Positions 5,657 through 8,776 of a DNA stretch of 8,776 bases are shown one piece after another. The stretch spans positions 1 through 8,776 of the forward strand of contig JBCCQN010000282.1 of NCBI GenBank assembly GCA_039024315.1. Direction: 5' to 3'. The first letter of the stretch is position 1, and every line of letters begins with the position of its first letter. Both the position numbers and the translations under genes were made by a program. Below the pieces are notes generated by a model. It saw only the letters and a list, made by a program, of their open reading frames with translations, was not told where the DNA came from and searched no databases. The stretch is from JBCAWW01 sp039024315 (lineage in GTDB: Bacteria > Bacteroidota > Bacteroidia > J057).

Positions 5657-8600
5657 ATGTCGTCCAAAATTAGACGGATATCCATTGGCTTAATTCTCTT
5701 ATGCTTAGGCATCGTCCTCAGCATCAGTGCATTTAGCTTGTATGATATCCAACGGAAGGCCTGGGGGCAAACTATTTCTGATCCTCCATCTGTCCTGAAG
5801 CTTAAGCACAATCAAGCTATTCCTGACAGTCTTTTGCCCTTGGCGGCCCCTCCCCTCACCTATACGCAAAACCTTAGTTTCGAAGATTTTCAAAGTCCAA
5901 AGACTCAATATAGGCCTTGGACTAGATGGTGGTGGCCAGGGAATTTAGTGCAGAAAAGTGTGCTAGTACAAGAGCTGAAACGATTAGATAGTATTGGTTT
6001 TGGAGGGGTAGAAATCCAGCCCATTGCCCTCGCATTAGGGAAGCTGACGCAAGAAGAAAATAGCCAAGTCTTTAGTGTATATTCTGATAAGTATTATCAA
6101 AACATTCAATACCTATTAGACTTTCTGGGCGACAGTAGTGAATTCAAAATTGATTTAAGTATTGGCGCTGGTGGCCAATGCGGAGGACCACATATCAATC
6201 TCAATGATAACCTTCAGTCTCTTTTCTGGGGTGAATCTCAAATCCTCGGGGGTAAGGTGGTAGAAATAAGCGTTCCGCGAGCGGAAATACCCAACAGCTA
6301 TTATATCAATGTGCTACTGGAAGAGGAGGAAGACAGAAACCTACTCGGATTTCATCAGGGAGCATTACGTTTGATTGCCTTGATTGGAGCCAAACCTAGA
6401 GCGGGTAAGCGCTCTCTCAATCCCATGAACCTCAGTGATCAAGTGGTTTTGGATCCTGATTCGCTTTTCATACTCACTGATTTAGTTGATGAGCGTAATC
6501 AAGTACTTTGGAACGCACCCAAAGGATATTGGAAAATCATCTCGGTTTATGCTGGCCCCAATGGGGAACGCCCAGTCCATAGTGCTAGCACAGACCCCGG
6601 ATTTGTGGCAAACCCACTTGATTCTGCTAGAATCGCCTCACAGCTTAACGCACTCTTTAAAAATGAATTTGGCAGGCTTCGTTACGAGCATAATAGCATT
6701 AGGGGAATCTTCAAGGATGATTATAAACTGAAAGCAGAACGCCTTTACAGCCAAGAAATATTCGAGTTTTTTGAACGGGAAAGAGGTTATGAGCTCACGC
6801 CCTATCTTCCCACCATTGCGGTACCAGGAGCGGACAATCACTTGTATGATGCCCTCAGATGGCCACGAGCCTCTATGTATTCATTGACCGCAATCGATGA
6901 GCGCATTCAGTACGATTATCAAAAAACTGTATCAGATTTACTAATAGCAAACAGTGTCCATAACAGTAAAATCTGGGCAGAATCTCAAGGTTATTATTTT
7001 AGATCACAAGCTTACGGTCTGAATATCGACCTGATTAAAGCCGCAGGTCAAAGTAGCATCCCAGAGCTGGAACAAAATTATGCAGGTGGCAGTAAGCTAT
7101 TCCTAAAACTGATTAGCTCAGGCGCGCATTTGTATGACCGTCCGTTGATTAGTGCCGAGAGCTTTGCTCATGAGCAAAAAGCCTATACCAGCTCGCCTCA
7201 AAAACTAAAAGTAGCGACAGATAAGCTCTTCCTTTCGGGAGTAAACCAATTAGTTTATCATGGCACCCCCTACCCTTGGGCAAAGGATGATTTTGGGCAG
7301 GAAGCTTGGTTTCCCTACGCAAGCCCTCACAATCAACAAGCAAATTATTCCGGTAACTTTAGTCCCCAGCACCGCATTTGGCCCCATTTAGGCAAGTTTA
7401 ATGAATACGTAAGCCGGTGTCAGTATCTACTACAACAAGGAAAACCACAGGCCGAGGCCTTGGTCTATTACCCATTTTTGGGCTTTCCTAGCACTTTCTC
7501 CCAAGTAGAAGGCTATGATGAAATCTACTTTAATGGAGATTTGCCTCCTTGGGATGAGCTCCCAAAAAAAAGAGAAGGGCTAAGCGTTCCCGGACAGGGC
7601 TCCAAAGCCCCTATACCTCATGAAGCATGGTACAAAAAAACAGCCACCATGCTGGAAATGCTAGAAAATCAGGGAATCAACTGGGATTGGTGTAATGATG
7701 AAATCTTGCAATCCTCTCGTTGGGAGGATGGATTTTGGACGATCGGCGAACAAAAGTATGCTTACCTAATCTTGTCTCATGCGCCTCATATTTCTTACGC
7801 TAGCGCCAAGCACTTGGACTCTCTAGCTAATTTAGGAGCCCCATTGGTCATATATGGTGAGCCTCCACTACAACAAGCGGGTTTCTATGATTTTCAGGAA
7901 CGGGACCTTGCCATCGCAAGGATCATGCGACAAAGACAAGCAGGTCGAGAATTGGACAATCCTGCTGATTTACGAAATCATTTACAACGCATCAGGGTAG
8001 AGCGTCCTTTACGCTATGCGGGGAATTATCCTTTTCTCCGTTATCAATTAAGAGCCTTAGAGGATGGTAATTTCCTCAGCTTTTTGGCTAACCAAAGTGA
8101 TGAAGAAAGATATTTTCGCCTCCAGCTGCCTTCTAGAATAAAACACGCCTATTGGCTAGATCCCCAAAATGGCAAAATATATGCGGCGGATTATAAGCCT
8201 GAGCAAGATCTTTTGGGTTATTTACCAGCTTATGGATCAATGTTTTTACTCTGCAGCGAACAAGCGTTCTTCGAAGAAGATAGCCTTAATCAAGGCAGTC
8301 CTCTCCCCTTCTTCCTTGCTCAGAGTTCTCGCACCATCTTGCATGAATTACAGAATTGGGAATTATTAGTACCTGATATCAAGAGCAGTAAATCAGGTCG
8401 ATTTGAGAGAAATGACTCTGTCTTCTTTGATTGGCGTGAAGAAGAGCAATTGCGTTACACTGCCGAAGAAGGACGTTATTTAGCTGAATTATTCCTGCAA
8501 GATACCTTAGCAGGCTTCCGCTATGTATTAGATTTGGGGGAGCTCTATCAGACCGCTGATGTCTATCTCAATACAGAGCCATTGGGTCGCTTATCCTATC

Positions 8601-8776
8601 GCCCTTTCGTAATTGAGTGTACCCACAAAATAAAGCCGGGCTGGAATGCAGTCGAAATCTGGATTAGCCCTTCCCAACGAAATCATTTCCTCAATCAAGC
8701 CAACAGAGGCGAAAAAGAATACCGACAGTTCGCAGACCAAGAATGGAGTCTGCAAGCTGCCGGATTATTAGGACCA
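5657..8776 (+). CDS. GH106-like glycoside hydrolase (alpha-L-rhamnosidase type), 3' partial
   Basis: One uninterrupted frame of 1040 codons runs off the right edge. An in-frame TAA at 5648-5650 makes the ATG at 5657 the earliest start. Residues 8-28 are hydrophobic after a KIRR stretch, so the protein is exported or membrane-anchored; no lipobox cysteine is evident. GH106-like signatures are RPWTRWWWPGN (86-96), GFGGVEI (114-120), GAGGQCGG (170-177, like the family's GWPFGGP), GYELTPYLP (377-385), RSQAYG (449-454), IPELE (468-472), LISAES (497-502, E501) and GVNQLVYH (528-535). A galactose-binding-like beta-sandwich (about 930-1040) contains VYLNTEPLG and KPGWNAVEI. GH106 enzymes release alpha-L-rhamnose from pectin-type and other glycans; the exact substrate is not shown here. 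Where many members have DSYE before the GYDL..YLP block, this one reads DDYK (354-357). It lies 41 bp after pgl. GH106 members are usually about 1,100 residues, so little is probably missing. Confidence 0.8.
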   Translation, partial: MSSKIRRISIGLILLCLGIVLSISAFSLYDIQRKAWGQTISDPPSVLKLKHNQAIPDSLLPLAAPPLTYTQNLSFEDFQSPKTQYRPWTRWWWPGNLVQKSVLVQELKRLDSIGFGGVEIQPIALALGKLTQEENSQVFSVYSDKYYQNIQYLLDFLGDSSEFKIDLSIGAGGQCGGPHINLNDNLQSLFWGESQILGGKVVEISVPRAEIPNSYYINVLLEEEEDRNLLGFHQGALRLIALIGAKPRAGKRSLNPMNLSDQVVLDPDSLFILTDLVDERNQVLWNAPKGYWKIISVYAGPNGERPVHSASTDPGFVANPLDSARIASQLNALFKNEFGRLRYEHNSIRGIFKDDYKLKAERLYSQEIFEFFERERGYELTPYLPTIAVPGADNHLYDALRWPRASMYSLTAIDERIQYDYQKTVSDLLIANSVHNSKIWAESQGYYFRSQAYGLNIDLIKAAGQSSIPELEQNYAGGSKLFLKLISSGAHLYDRPLISAESFAHEQKAYTSSPQKLKVATDKLFLSGVNQLVYHGTPYPWAKDDFGQEAWFPYASPHNQQANYSGNFSPQHRIWPHLGKFNEYVSRCQYLLQQGKPQAEALVYYPFLGFPSTFSQVEGYDEIYFNGDLPPWDELPKKREGLSVPGQGSKAPIPHEAWYKKTATMLEMLENQGINWDWCNDEILQSSRWEDGFWTIGEQKYAYLILSHAPHISYASAKHLDSLANLGAPLVIYGEPPLQQAGFYDFQERDLAIARIMRQRQAGRELDNPADLRNHLQRIRVERPLRYAGNYPFLRYQLRALEDGNFLSFLANQSDEERYFRLQLPSRIKHAYWLDPQNGKIYAADYKPEQDLLGYLPAYGSMFLLCSEQAFFEEDSLNQGSPLPFFLAQSSRTILHELQNWELLVPDIKSSKSGRFERNDSVFFDWREEEQLRYTAEEGRYLAELFLQDTLAGFRYVLDLGELYQTADVYLNTEPLGRLSYRPFVIECTHKIKPGWNAVEIWISPSQRNHFLNQANRGEKEYRQFADQEWSLQAAGLLGP

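Noticed and set aside
6486..6731. Plus-strand 81-codon open frame inside the hydrolase
   Set aside because: It is out of frame with the continuous 1040-codon hydrolase frame, which carries the family motifs through this stretch.

Overview
The window reads as a piece of a Bacteroidota chromosome, possibly from the Saprospiria/Lewinella-like side of the phylum; that finer placement is a guess. The evidence is a Bacteroidota-style TonB protein, a large GH106-type glycoside hydrolase typical of plant- or algal-polysaccharide degraders, the absence of clear Shine-Dalgarno sequences before the genes, and a promoter -7 element resembling TAnnTTTG. Base composition looks moderate in GC by eye and is even across the window, except in a repeat tract rich in GAA/GAG codons. 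All six recognised genes are on the + strand. No RNA genes, insertion sequences, CRISPR arrays or attachment sites were seen.

Region 1 (1-2318) holds two closely spaced genes. The first enters from the left edge and encodes a very acidic coiled-coil protein. It contains five near-identical 63-bp tandem repeats, and its C-terminal domain reads as a degenerate protein kinase whose three key catalytic residues are all replaced. Eleven bases later comes a short single-span TonB-family protein with almost no periplasmic linker. A strong intrinsic terminator (2360-2400) closes the unit.

Region 2 (2403-5615) is a compact gnd-zwf-pgl operon. It encodes the complete oxidative branch of the pentose phosphate pathway: Zwf oxidises glucose-6-phosphate, Pgl hydrolyses the lactone, and Gnd decarboxylates 6-phosphogluconate to ribulose-5-phosphate. 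Gnd is the short, roughly 300-residue form. It lacks the arginine that usually contacts the NADP 2'-phosphate, whereas Zwf keeps its arginine.

Region 3 (5657 to the right edge) is one long open frame of 1040 codons that runs off the window. It encodes an exported or membrane-anchored GH106-like hydrolase (alpha-L-rhamnosidase type) with a C-terminal galactose-binding-like beta-sandwich. It lies only 41 bp after pgl with no clear terminator between, so it may be partly co-transcribed with the sugar-phosphate operon.

The least described item is the acidic repeat/pseudokinase protein next to the minimal TonB. The central metabolic operon is conventional apart from the cofactor question.
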